From: Hippopus hippopus
Lineage: Eukaryota > Mollusca > Bivalvia > Cardiida > Cardiidae
Direction: 5' to 3'
Assembly (NCBI GenBank): GCA_946811185.2
Contig: OX328106.1
Coordinates: 49,674,311 to 49,738,310, forward strand
DNA length: 64,000 bases
The notes under the pieces: generated by a model
The model's database searches: none
Told to the model about the DNA's origin: nothing
The model's input: only the letters and a program-made list of their open reading frames with translations
Program-made: the position numbers and the translations under genes
Part shown: piece after piece, positions 39,392-51,139 of the stretch
Layout of the letters: the number at the start of each line of letters is the position of its first letter
Position numbering within the stretch: the first letter of the stretch is position 1

Positions 39392-40869
39392 AAACAAGAG
39401 GGCCATGGTGGCCCTGAAGTCGCTCACCTGAGTCTTTTGACCAAACATGACTCATTTTCAATCTCTTTTGAGATATTATGACAAACATTCTACCTAGATT
39501 TTCATGAGTTATTGACCTGAAATGACTCACTTGCAAACTGGTTCAAGACCAACATTCTGACCAAGTTTCATGAGTACTGCATTAAATATGTGACCTCTAA
39601 AAAGTACACAAGGCTTTCGAAGATTTTACCTAGTGACCTAGTTTTTTTTTCGACATTACCCATTTTCATACTCTTCCAAGATATAATCAAGACAAACATT
39701 CTGACCAACTTTCAAGAGTATCTGACTGAAAATGTGGCCTCTGGAGCGTACACAAGGTTTTTCTAAGATTTGACCTAGTGACCTAGTTTTTGACCCGACA
39801 TTACCCAATATCAAACTCTTTTGAGATATCACCAAGACAATCATTCTGACCAAGTTTCAAGAGTATCTGACTAAAAATGTGGCCTTTAGAGCGTACACAA
39901 GGTTTTTCTAAGATTTGACTTAGTGACCTATTTTTTGACCCCACATGACCCATTATCAAACTCATCCGAGATATCATAAAGACAAACATTCTGACCAACT
40001 TTCAGGAGTTTTGGACTGAAAATGTGGCCTGTAGAGCGTACACAAGGTTTTTCTAAGATTTGACCAAGTGACCTAGTTTTTGACCTGATATGACCCATTT
40101 TCGAATTCATCTGAGATATAATCAAGACAATCATTCTGACAAACTTTAAGGACTTTTGGACTAAAAATGTGGCCTGTAGAGCGTAAACAAGGTTTTTCTA
40201 AGAATTGACCCAGTGACCTAGTTTTTGACCCGACATGACCCATTTTAATACTCATAAAAGGTATCATCAAGACAAACATTCTGACCAACTTTCAAGAGTA
40301 TCTGACTGAAAATGTGGTTTCTAGAGAGTACACAAGGTTTTTCTAAGATTTGACCTAGTGACCTAGTTTTTTACCAGACATGACCCATTTTCAAACTCTT
40401 TTGAGATATAATCAAGACAAACATTCTGACCAACTTTCAGGAGTTTTGGACTGGAATGTGGCCTCTAGAGCGTAGACAAGGTTTTTCAAAGATTTGACCC
40501 AGTGACCTAGTTTTTGACCCCACATGACCCATTTTCAAACTTGTCCGAGATATTATCAAGACAATCATTCTGAACAACTTTCAGGAGTTTTGCACCAAAA
40601 ATGTGGCCTCTAGAGCGTACACAAGGTTATTCTTAGATTTGACCTAGTGACCTAGTTTTTGACCCGACATGACCCATTATCAAACTCGTCCGAGATATTA
40701 TCATGACAAACATTCTGACCAAGTTTCACGAGTATCCGACTGAAAATGTGGCCTCTAGAGTGTACACAAACTAAAAGTTGACGACACAAGACAGACGACG
40801 CACGACGGATGACGGACACAGCACAATCACAAAAGCTCACCTTGAGCACTTTGTGCTCAGGTGAGCTAA
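39392..40869 (+). mobile_element. Rolling-circle-like element with about nine tandem units
   Basis: AAAACAAGA leads to the 5' hairpin GGGCCA-TGG-TGGCCC, then GTCGCTCACCTGAG. About nine units of 128-145 bp follow (GACCTAGTTTTTGACCC, CATTTTCAAACTC, GAGATATCATCAAGACAAAC, AATGTGGCCTCTAGAGCGTA, CACAAGGTTTTTCTAAGATT). After a short GACGACGCACGACGG tract, the end is CAAAAGCTCACCTTGAGCAC-TTT-GTGCTCAGGTGAG-CTAA, a long terminal stem plus CTAA. Helitron-like 3' ends have a hairpin followed by CTRR; the class call is inference. ORFs of about 65-70 codons on the minus strand are repeat by-products. Confidence 0.75.
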
Positions 40870-41516
40870 CAAGCAGTAGCAATGGTCTTTGAAAGGGTAG
40901 AAAACATTGTGCAAAAGGGAGAAGATGCTGATAACCAGCATTTTCTCCTTTCACACTTCCTTTTCAAAATTTGTCTATAGCAAGACAATTAAAACATGAG
41001 ATTTTCTGGTAAAGGGTTGCATAAGTAAATTCTCCTTTTTCAACAATGTTTTTAACCCTTTAACAAACAATTGCCTGTATTTTTTACTCCATTAAAAGAA
41101 GCCTCCAGAAATGTTAGTTGGAGAAAAAGAAAAATACTGCTAAGAACCCTTTTTTTTTTATTTCCCACAGTATTTTCTACCCCTTTGAAGGCAGAAATCA
41201 ACCAGGTGAGCTATTTCAGATTTTATGTCTGCAAAATTTAAAGCTTCCGATTCAGATAGGTAAAAAATGCTGAGGTCTAGTAAAGAGTTATTTCTTTCCC
41301 ACACAATCCCGAGTTTTACAACCCTGATGGAAAGGGTTTTTGGAAACATTGTAGGAAAAGGAGAAAATGCTGGTAGCCAGCATTTTCTCCTTTTTCAACA
41401 ATGTTTTCTATCCTTTCATAAAAACAACACTTTCATTTGATTATTATTTAAATCGTCTTCTGTATACACCTCAATTTTGGACCTGTCTGAAATTTTGCTG
41501 TGTGATAAAGAGTTTA
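40870..41516. mobile_element. Three family A MITEs in series
   Basis: 40880-41020: hairpin GGAGAAGATGCTGATAACCA, right end GGTAAAGGGTTG. 41052-41290: TTTAACCCTTTAACAAACAA to TAGTAAAGAGTTA, hairpin mostly lost. 41290-41516: TTATTTCTTTCCCACACAAT, then an excellent hairpin with GGTAGCCAGC, right end GATAAAGAGTTTAA. The last lies about 105 bp from the donor of exon 3. Confidence 0.72.
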
Positions 41517-41621
41517 ACAAATGCAAAATGCAGAAGTGAAAAAAAGAGTTTTTTTTTGTACAGTATTTCGTAACAAACAGGCCAAACTAATCATATAACA
41601 AAAGAAGACTGAGAAACTTAC

Positions 41622-43663
41622 GAAGTAAACAGTTCCATGTATATCTCCCACAAACTCTGCTTTAGCCTGAATGAGTCTGCTCCCGGGAGTTATCTCCATG
41701 ATGTTGCCACAAGCCCATCTGGTTGCCCCTGCATCGTTTTTGTGTATGACGATAGATCTTCCAACAATACTGAATGGTCCCTCCATTGGCAAGTTAGTAT
41801 CCAAAACATTTGTTGAGTAAGATGTTCCAGTTAATGGATTGAATTTCCCACTTAAATCTCCGATTTCATATGCATCTAAACTATTTCCAGATTGAACAGG
41901 ATAAGGAGCACCAAAGGGGTTCAGATGGCCACCAGTATCAGAGCCTAGATAGAGCTGAGCTTGTGGGGTATTAGGCCCAGTTGGGTATTCATGAACATGG
42001 TACCCTGCAACCTGATCATTTAGCCCTGAGAGTTGGACACCTACTGTAGTTGGACATGAGAGAACATCGACACAATCCAGTGAAAAAGTAATAGTACCAA
42101 CTGGACTTCCCTGCCCATCGGCAGCTGTCCATGCATTGACCTGAGCTGTTCTGAGAAACTTCAAGTTGACATCGCCACAACCTAATCTCTCAATAGGATG
42201 AGTATTATTATGAATCACAATAGATTTTCCTACAATGCTTTGTGGCCCAGACAAAGGAAGTTGCAGATCTGTGAAAAAGTATTTACTTTTCAGTCCAGAT
42301 ACTGTTCGAATGTTTAATTTCCCATGCTTTCCAGACAAATCACCCAGTTCACATCGGATTTGTTTATCTGAATTACATTCGGGCTCATAGTTATCCCCCA
42401 AATCCACGATATATGGATTGTAATGGGCCCCCACAGACTTGCATCTATCTTGTTCAGACACCAGCATATCGTTACCAATTGGGGCTTCATGTACATGCCA
42501 CGTGTATCCCTCGGTTTTTGTCTGGTCACCATTTGCTGCATAATTAGGTTCAACATAAATCTGGGTTTCCGCAAACCACATATCTTTTGGTTATCGCAAC
42601 ATTATGTAACCAATAAAAGGAAATGTAAATCTGGCATAGGCAGTGTTCATAGCCATGCCATCTCCTGGCCATATTATTGAGCAGATCCAGCGAGGGCTAC
42701 CTTGCTCATTTTTGTGAATCACCATGCTTCTGCCAACAATAGAGTTTCTTCCATAAAGCTGAAGATTTGGATCAATCCATGTTTTGTTGTAGGAATTTAA
42801 GTTTGCTAGTGAACCAAACTTTCCACTGATATCTCCTACTTCATACAAATCCGGTGTTGTACTTCCAGCAACCGGATACACACTGGCATCTGTACTAACA
42901 TTGAATGGATTAAAATGGCCTGCAACATCCTTCTGCCCACAAACAACCTCAGTCATCCCACGTTTCTGTGGTACAGGATATAAATGTACATGATAACCAC
43001 CAGCGTTCATTCGTAAATTGTCCAAGTTAACATTCACAGTGACAGGGTCTAATGGAGATCTTTGGTTGTATTTAATCATGCCTTTAACACCATCATTACT
43101 GAATTTAGAAATACCTTCCATCCTTGGATACTGGACAATATTAGCACAAGCAAAGTAGTCTTGTCCATTCAGAAAGGCAATTGTTTTACCAATAATTGAA
43201 TTAACTCCACTGAGAGGTAATCTTAAATCACCAAAAAACAGTTTTGTGTTTCCTGTAGTTTGTAAAGTCACATCTCCATGTTTAGCACTAAGATCACCAA
43301 TTCTACAATTCGTATGATCTTCTGTTGTACAACCAGTGCCACTGGCCGCATCTGGGTCATACAAGTCCAATATAGTGCTACCACATCGGTCATTCAAGCT
43401 AGTTGTAGCATCAATGTCCATCTTCACTTGGCCAGCATTGATCTGCCATTTGAGTGGTGTATCTATTTTTGTCGTGCCAACAAAATAGAGGTCTATGTAC
43501 ATGAGTGTATCAGCAGACTGTGAACTTTCCTTCTGTCTGAAGATAACGGTACCACCCAACATGGCGGGAAATTGTGCATAAGCTGTGATGTACTCTGTAT
43601 CTGCCTCAATTGTTGCACACACTGTTAAACTTGAACTTCCATTTGTTATCACAAAAGATCGAT
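41622..43663 (-). CDS. SOD-repeat gene exon 3: SOD domains 1 (end) to 6 (start), with in-frame TAA
   Basis: The acceptor TCTTATTTTCCAG supplies AT after the G of exon 2 (codon GAT). The donor TACTTC|GTAAGTTT is phase 0. There are 680 codons. Domain 2 (EADTEYITAYAQF on) has WQI where HVH should be and no metal-ligand His. Domain 3 has GGYHVHLYP (42984-42992 for HVH), AGHFNPF, GDISGKFG, GRSMVIHKN and PRWIC. Domain 4 has TWHVHEAP, GAHYNPY, GDLSGKHG and GKSIVIHNN. Domain 5 has GYHVHEYP, GGHLNPFG, GDLSGKF, GRSIVIHKN and TRWACG. Between domains 3 and 4 a TAA (42591-42593) interrupts IGYIMLR-stop-PKDMW. Domain 2 has Gln at the aligned spot (TVIFRQK), so CAA-to-TAA is likely. No other disruption is found in over 2 kb. 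Confidence 0.92.
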
Positions 43664-43690
43664 CTGGAAAATAAGATAGAAGCATTAAAT

Positions 43691-45356
43691 AAAACAAGAG
43701 GACCATGATGGTTCTATATCGCTCACCTGAGTACTAAGCAGTAAAGGTCTACAATGAAGATAAATACCAAATATTGAGGTTCAAGGCCAAATGATAATGA
43801 AACAAGAGCGGCAAATTGTCGCAAGATATGCCCATCCCACCGCCAGTTGTCGAGGAGGTATAATAATTGCAAAGGGCAGGTAATGCAACAAACATGTTTA
43901 CCAAGTCTCAAGTCAATTTGACTTGAGAATTCAAAGTTCAATTCCTGACAAGCAAGAAATATTGTAAAAATGAAGATGAAAGTGGAATTACTCAAAATGC
44001 ACGCCATGTAGAGTTATTGTTCTTGCGCACAGTACTCGGTAATATTGCAACAAACATGCATATCAAGTTTGAAGTCGTTCTGACTTGAGATGACAAAGTT
44101 ATATTCCGGACAAGCACTAAATGCTGTAAAAATGACGATCAAAGGGAAATAACTCAAAGACAGCATGAGTTAGAGTTACAATTCTTGTGCACTGCACTTC
44201 CAAATATTGCAACAAATAAGCATACCATATTTCAAGTCATTCCTACTTAAGATGACAAAGTTTTGCTCCGGACAAGCAAGAAATGCTATAAAAATGAAGG
44301 TCAAAGGGGAAATAACTCAAAATATGTGCTAGGAAGAGTTACGTTTCTTGTGCACTCACTCCGTAATTTTTCAACAATCATGCACACCAAATTTGAAGAT
44401 GTTCAGGCTAGAGATGACAAAGTTATATTCCGGACAAGCAGAAATTGCTGTAAAAATGACGATCAAAGGGAAAAAACTCATAGACAGTAGCAGGTAGAGT
44501 TATGGTTCTTTCACACTGCACTCTGTGTTATTGCTACAAACACAAATGCCAAGTTTCAAGTCAATCGGATTGGAGATGACAAAGTTATGGTTCGGACAAA
44601 GAACTATTCTATAGAACTTTCTAATTCAAGGGCAAATAACTCCAGTTGTTCTGGTCCGATTAGACCCATTATCGAACTCATCCGAGATCTTATGGTCATA
44701 TATATTTTGACCAAGTTTGGTACTGATTGGTTAAAAATTGTAGATGCTAGAGTGTAAACAAAGTCAAATATAGCAATTTTTCTAATTCAAGGGCAAATAA
44801 CTCCAGTCGTTCTGGTCCGATTAGACCCATTATCGGACTCATCCGAGATCTTATAGTCATATATATTTTGACCAAGTTTGGTGCTGATTGGTTAAAAATT
44901 GTAGATGCTAGAGTGTAAACAAAGTCAAATATAGCAATTTTTCTAATTCAAGGGCAAATAACTCCAGTCGTTCTGGTCCGATTAGACCCATAATCAAACT
45001 CATCCGAGATTTTTTGGTCATATATATTTTGACCAAGTTTGGTGCTGATTGGTTGATATTTGTAGATGCTAGAGTGTAAACAAAGTCAAATATAGCAATT
45101 TTTCTAATCCAAGGGCAAATAACTCCAGTTGTTCTGGTCCGATTAGACCCATAATCGAACTCATCCGAGATCTTATGGTCATATATATTTTGACCAAGTT
45201 TGGAGCTGATTGGTTAATATTTGTAGATGCTAGAGTGTAAACAAAAAAATGTGAACGGACGGACGGACGGACGACGGACGGACGGACGACGGACGCCGAC
45301 GGACGGTGAGTGATCACAAAAGGTCATCCTGAGCACTTCGTGCTCAGCTGAGCTAA
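43691..45356 (+). mobile_element. Nested/composite rolling-circle-like element
   Basis: The outer 5' end is AAAACAAGA + hairpin GGACCA-TGA-TGGTTC, TATCGCTCACCTGAG. At 43801 a second 5' end begins (AACAAGA + GCGGCAA-A-TTGTCGC) with about five of the 160-bp units also seen at 10521-11727. From about 44605 four units of about 153 bp follow (CAAGGGCAAATAACTCCAGT, CATATATATTTTGACCAAGT, GTAGATGCTAGAGTGTAAAC). Then come a GGAC/GACG microsatellite (45254-45306), CACAAAAGGTCATCC and the hairpin TGAGCAC-TTC-GTGCTCA, ending GAGCTAA. It is three repeat types within one pair of ends. Confidence 0.72.
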
Positions 45357-45361
45357 AAATC

Positions 45362-45605
45362 TGCAACTTACGTCCGTACCAGACGACTAACTTAAACTTG
45401 TCTCATGTCAACATTGAAAGTATTGGCAGACGACAAAATAAAATTAATGTGAATGAAAGATTGAAACTTGTTTGGGAAGGGTAGAAAATATTGGGCAAAA
45501 AAGAGAAAATGTGGGTTACCAGCATTTTCTTCTTTTTCCCACATTATTTTCAAAAGATTTCTTTCTCGTGGTTCTTAAAAGTCAGCATTGTGTAGTAAAG
45601 GTTAA
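45362..45605. mobile_element. Family A MITE, diverged
   Basis: GTACCAGACGACTAACTTAA opens and GTGTAGTAAAGGTTAA closes (45602-45605). The hairpin is AGAGAAAATGTGGGTTACCA. Confidence 0.65.
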
Positions 45606-46300
45606 ATGATCAGCTTTATCATGGAATGTGGTGAAAACATTGTGCAAAAAATCCTGGCTTCATGGTTTTACGTTAATGTCTGTTCACCGCATTTTCTCCT
45701 TTTTTCACTATGTTTTCAAAAGGCATCTACACCAGTGTTGTTAGAATTTGACATAAAGGTCCTTCAGACAACTTCACAAACTTTCTTGCGAAGTGTGAAT
45801 AATAAAATTTAGTAGAAAATAAGTTCCAATAATGAATAAGGTGAAAAAAGTCTTTCTCTCTGACAAAGTCTTTAAACTGCAACACATACAAAGGTGTTGG
45901 CATTGTAACAACGTAACCACATGTGGGTGCAGTTGCTCGGCTACAGTTGCTGTTATTGAAAATTCCAAATCAAAAAACGGACATAACTGTGTCAAAATTA
46001 TTTTGATGGTTACCTGCTTCCATTGTGAGGGTTCCACTTTCTATAGTTAACAACTAGTCCCAATTTGAAGTAAATATCATCAGTAAGGACAGAGATATAA
46101 CAAAATATCGAAGTTTTTGAAAGTTTTAAGTCAAAAGGAGGTATAACTGTGTTGACAGCTAGCCAGAGTTTTAAGTAAATATCCTCAGTAATGACAGAGA
46201 TATTATAAAATGTCAAATTTTCTGCAGGACGGCGCAGATATTGACCATGCCAGGGCTATGACAATACCTCGACTTTTTCTTCAAAAAACAGCCAAACTAA
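45606..46300. repeat. Degenerate hairpin copy and a bivalve-type interspersed repeat
   Basis: A weak family A relic spans 45625-45760. From about 45880, two related segments of roughly 110 bp (…GTAAATATCATCAGTAAGGA, CAGAGATATAACAAAATATC and GTAAATATCCTCAGTAATGA, CAGAGATATTATAAAATGTC) lead to GGACGGCGCAGATATTGACC and GCTATGACAATACCTCGACT. This last part looks like a common molluscan repeat 3' end; the assignment is from memory of its style. Confidence 0.5.
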
Positions 46301-46327
46301 CATTGTGTAGTGAAACAAGCAACCTAC

Positions 46328-46410
46328 CTTCAATAGATTTTGTACCTGACAAATCTATCCCAGATGCAGTCAGGTTCCCTTTACCAGAAGTGGCTTCTGC
46401 TGCCCAAATC
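46328..46410 (-). CDS. SOD-repeat gene exon 2, second part of SOD domain 1
   Basis: This 83-bp exon is bounded by the acceptor TTTATTCTCAAG and the donor GAAG|GTAGGT. Its first base completes the AT|G codon of exon 1 and its last G completes GAT with exon 3. The peptide IWAAEATSGKGNLTASGIDL, SGTKSIE leads into DRSFVITNG. IDLSGTKSIEDRSFVI corresponds to the SIVGRSIVIH region of later domains, but no His is present, so domain 1 cannot bind copper at that position. Confidence 0.8.
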
Positions 46411-46515
46411 CTTGAGAATAAAATGAAAACTTTAATAAACCCTTTCAGTTTTTTTTATAATGCAATACTTCACCTATTCATGATTACATTCCTATTTCTA
46501 ATATATACCTCAATA

Positions 46516-46994
46516 ATAACCCTTTACCACACAGTGCCGAAAATTTAAAAACTCTGAGGTAGGGGGCTTTGGAAAACATTGTGGGAAAAGAAGGAAATGC
46601 TGTTAACCAGCATTTTCTTCTTTACCCACAAGGTTATTTTTCCAAAGGCCAATTCCACTACTTGAGCCACTTTTCATATGTCATCTGAAAATGCTTTCAA
46701 TATAGAGGGGTCTGAAATTTTATCTTTTGAGAAAGGGTTAATTTATTTACCAAACAATCTCCTGTTTAACCCTTTACCACACGGCACAATTTAAGACCTA
46801 TCCAAATTGAAAGCATTTGCAGACGACAATTTCATAATGGCTCAAATGACGCAACTTTTCTTTGATAGGGTAGAAAACTTTGTGGGAAAAGGAGAAAATG
46901 CTGGTTACCAGCATTTTCTCCTTTTCCCACAATGTTTTCAAAAGGCCTTTTCTTCAGGGGTGTTAAAAGGCGTCATTGTGTGGTAAAGGGTTAA
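46516..46994. mobile_element. Two family A MITEs
   Basis: 46516-46741: ATAACCCTTTACCACACAGT to GAAAGGGTTAA, hairpin with GAAGGAAATGCTGTTAACCA. 46766-46994: TTAA at both ends and a palindrome perfect over 53 bases (TTGTGGG...CCCACAA). A short partial left end (TTTACCAAACAATCTCCTG) lies between them. Confidence 0.88.
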
Positions 46995-46999
46995 ATGAA

Positions 47000-48020
47000 C
47001 CACAGAAAAAAGCTTTAGAAAACATTGTGGGTATGGGAGAAAATGCTGAGAATAGTTGGTCTAGGTTTTAAGGACCCTGAAAAAGAGGGCCTCTGAAAAC
47101 ATTGTGAGAAAAGAAGAAATTTACTTGTAACAAACTCTATCACAGAACTGCAGCTCTTTTGTTCCAATTCCGAAGTTTTTAGGCTCTGTGGTTGCTTTCA
47201 ATTTGGAGAAGTCTAAAATTTGCTGTTTGGGACAGTGTTAATTCAAGCCAGAGGCACAGGATACGACTGACCATGAAAGAAGAGCGCTAATTTTGTCATG
47301 AACTGTATTGGTCTACGTAACCCCCTAAGCACTACAAACGCAATTTCTGTTAAAGAGAGTATCATGGTAAATATTCAATTTTCCAGGCGAAAAAATATTC
47401 AATTTTCCAGGCAGTTTTTGCCATGACAAGCCATAAAATTGTGGACAATCTTGATCTACTCTGTAAGTAAATACATGTACATTTACAATTATTGCAAAAC
47501 CCACAGGCAGATGGACCGAAAGTAACGCCAAGGTTCCTTACAATAGGACAGACCCCTGATCAGGCACAGCATATCCAATAAGGAGACATTTGAGCTTTTC
47601 TAGTAGAAAAACTTCATTTTACACCCCTAACAAAGACAGCTGAAAACATTGTAGCAGAAGGAGCAACTGCTTGTTGTGAGTCATCCTTTAAACTCTAACA
47701 GCTAATCACTGTCAATCATTTTGACAGAATACAGTGCAACAAATTTTGAAAGAAAAAAAAAAATAACAAAATGCAAAACAGCTCAAAACTTGCAAATTTT
47801 TTATTTGCCCTACTTTTTTCTCTGTCTCTACATCAAGATAAAATTTCTCCATATTGCTCTTCTATCTACTAATGTTTCCAAATAGAATAGAATCTAGTTC
47901 ACAAATTGCTTGCCAAGTAATTGGCTCACACGATAATGAAGTGTCTCCTTGTTCTTCTCCATCGCTTTGGGAACTCGTTATATGTCTGTAGATTTTATTA
48001 TCCAGAAAGACCTTTCTAGT
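47000..48020. other. Intron sequence with degraded family A fragments
   Basis: End-less family A relics are at 47005-47060, 47070-47240 and 47635-47670. A 51-codon open stretch on the minus strand (about 47866-48020) reads KVFLDNKIYRHITSSQSD and later CEPITWQAICELDSILFG. It may be a remnant of some coding sequence, but no family or splice border could be assigned. Confidence 0.35.
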
Positions 48021-48029
48021 GTTAAATAA

Positions 48030-48250
48030 CACTTTACCATACGTTCTGACTTTTAATGACCCTGATGAAGAAAGCTTTTGAAAACACTGTGGGAAAAGGA
48101 GAAAATGCTGGTAAACAGCATTTTCTCCTTTTCCCACAGTGTTTTTCTACTCTATTCATTACAAAATCCATCATTTGGGCCACACTGAAATTGTTGTCTG
48201 CTGATGCTTTCATTTTGGACAAGCCTACATTTTTGTTGTGTAGTGATTAA
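48030..48250. mobile_element. Family A MITE
   Basis: ACACTTTACCATACGTTCTG to GTTGTGTAGTGATTAA. The hairpin is good, with CACTGTGGG/CCCACAGTG showing paired substitutions in both arms. Confidence 0.82.
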
Positions 48251-49050
48251 CTCTGGACTGAATAACAATTTTTTTTTTTACTTTTCCAAACTCAAAATAT
48301 TTGCAGACAACAAATTCAATGTAGCTTTAAGTTTACATTGATAGAAAGGTTAAGATACAGAGACCAATGAGAACAACGTTTTCAATGCTTTACTAATGCA
48401 GGAAGATGACATTTGTTTTTTATTTAAACAAACGTCTAAAATGAGCCTACATAGCATTTTATTTCAAAAGCGGGAGAGAAGCTGTTTAGTTTTTACTTTC
48501 CAAGACGACTATAGAAATGGGAACAATATTTTCGAGAAAATTAATTATATTGACGTGATTTTTTTTTTCAATTAACATTTCTTTGAAGGATTATCTAAGT
48601 AATCCACAAAACAAATATAAAGAGCATTATACCTAGCAAATTAACTTGATTTGGGAAGAAATTGAATTAAAAAGTATATAGAGTCTACTCAAACTCAAAT
48701 AGAAAATAAGATAAAGGAAAAAAATAAATGAACTAGATAAAATCCATTCAGCAGTCTAAAATAATTATGTTCTACGAGTATAGATCTTTTTGTTTTTTTA
48801 GTAAAGAAACAAACGGGTATTTATAGCTAAGATTGTCATTTTGGAAAATTTATTACAATACAGAAGCATGTTTACAAACATTATTCTTTTTTTTTTCAAT
48901 TCAAGTTGTCAACTACGTCAATGCGCCATAGTGGATTTAAGGATTAATGATGGATATCAGTTTTAATGTAATTAATCAGATTTTTTAAAATCATATCTAC
49001 TCTATATTCATATATACTTCCAACTCCTAATGATGCAGAATGTCTAGGTT
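48251..49050. other. AT-rich intron sequence
   Basis: No exon, hairpin family or tandem repeat is recognised up to the start of duplication 1 copy 2. Confidence 0.4.
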
Positions 49051-51139
49051 TGATAACGGCAAGACGGCTTCCGCTCTGAATGGGAAAAATGCTGACCACT
49101 GATTGGCTTATTGGTTTTTGATTGACAGCTCTGGCGTTTGGTCAATTATGCTGTACATGGATAAAGCAGGCAGAGTCCTAGGTCTCATTACTATGTTTTC
49201 AATTTTACATGGTTTAAGCGAGCAGACACCAGTCTTGTACCTTTTGGGTTCACAATATATATGTTGCACATGGATAAAGCAGGCAGAGTACTAGGTCTCA
49301 TTACTGATTGATTGACTGATTAATTGTTTGGTGTTTAACGCCCTTTTCAACATTATTTCAGTTATGTAGCGGCGGCAAGTACACCTATCCATGCTTCCCT
49401 GGAGTCTCTTTTACCATTACTCTGCACACTTTTCTTTTCAAGCTGCTGGCTGCTTTCCCACTTATCCATCATCGAGACAATGATCAGCGACGGGAGAGGA
49501 ATGAATGGTCCCATTACTGTGTGTTTACCATTTACATGGTTAAAGCAAACAGGCACCTTTAGCTTATGGGTTCACTTTACATATGATGTACATGGATAAA
49601 GCAGGCAGAGCCCTAGGTCTCATTACTTTTCCAGGGTTAAAGGAAACAGACACCTGAACTTTTTGGGTTCACTAAATTATAACAAATAAATTATGCTGTA
49701 CATGGTTTAAGCAAGCAAGGTCCTAGGTCTCATTACTATTCCATGGTTAAAGCAAACAAATACCTATTATGGGTTCACTATTTACCCTAAAAACACATTT
49801 CACAACTATAGTTGTTTTAGAAGCCAGTGCAGATCAAAATCAGATTGCACAAAGCATACAGTCTGATCTTTGATCTACACTGTCCACTTTGATGGAACAA
49901 TTTGGGCAAGAACAACCTTGAAATTGCACTTACCAGTATTTCTTGACTGAAAATGTCTTTTGGGTTTATTTGGCTCACCCAGGGTTAAATGATTACAGTG
50001 GTACTATAGCTACATCTACTGTTATATCACTTTGTAGCATTTACAAGGTTAAAGCAAACTAACACCTACATGTATTTCACATCTGTTCACATTTAACCCT
50101 TTTCTAAACGACAGATTTTGGACATGTCAAAATTGAAAGCATTTGCAGACAGCAAATTTGAAATCGGGTACAATGAGCTGAAGTTCTCTGATAGAGAAGA
50201 AAACATTGTGGAAAAAGGAGAAACTGCTTGTTACAAGCAATTTCTCCTTTTCCAGCAATGTTTTCAAAGGTTTCATTCCAAGGGTTGTTAAAACTCAGAA
50301 TTGTTTGGTACAGGGTTAAATGGTAAATACTCTACAAAACAATCGCATTTCAAAATTCTGAGACAGAAAACTTCTAAAAAAAAGTATTGTGAAAAATGAG
50401 AAAATGCTAGTATACAGCAGTTTCTCTATTTTAAACAACATTTCATTTTCCAAAACAACGAAAGCCCCCCCCCCCCCACCTTATTTTAGAGCCACGTTTA
50501 ACCCTTTGCCATATGCTGCCATGTTTAAATGGCAATGAGGAAAAGGCCCTTAGAAAACATTGTGAGAAAAGAAGAAAATGTTGGTAACAAACATTTTGTT
50601 GTTTGCCCACAATGTTTTTATCCTTCGTATGACACAACAAATCATTTAAGCCACATCTAAAATGTTTGCAAATGCTCTCAAGTTGGACTAGTCTAAAATT
50701 TTGTTGTGTGGCAAAGAGTTAATATAACAGTCTGCAAAATTTAACAATTTCAATATGGACAAGTCTAATATTTTGTCAATGGATAAGGGGCTAATGATAT
50801 TAGAAAGCTATCATTTTATATGCATCTATTACTCGAACAAATTGACCTGAAATTGACCTTTATGCAACAAATAATTAAAGAGTGAATATTTATATCATCG
50901 GGTATAAACGGATGGTATGGAAGTTCTGTTAACGGTAAATGTACCATAGTCAAAATATGAGAGCTTTTGTGGATGATAAGGATCAAAATCAGACTGCACA
51001 GAAAGTGCATCTTAGTTCTGTCACCCGCCACATATTACCAATTTAAGCCAATAAAATCATGTTTATTTCAGGTATTTTGAGTATTCTTTAAAGACAATAA
51101 ATCTATTAGCTGCATAAGGAGTTGAAAATCGTTCACATA

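Noticed and set aside
39656..40288. Series of 65-71 codon minus-strand ORFs with similar protein repeats
   Set aside because: They are translations of the 128-145 bp tandem units at 39392-40869 and do not join into one frame.
45254..45306. CRISPR-like or regulatory repeat array (GGACGGACG...)
   Set aside because: A simple microsatellite forming the usual GACG tract before the 3' hairpin of the rolling-circle-like element.
47866..48020. Minus-strand frame with CEPITWQAICELDSILFG as a possible exon of the SOD-repeat gene
   Set aside because: Phase and splice borders do not fit between exons 1 and 2, which join perfectly without it; no SOD motif is present.
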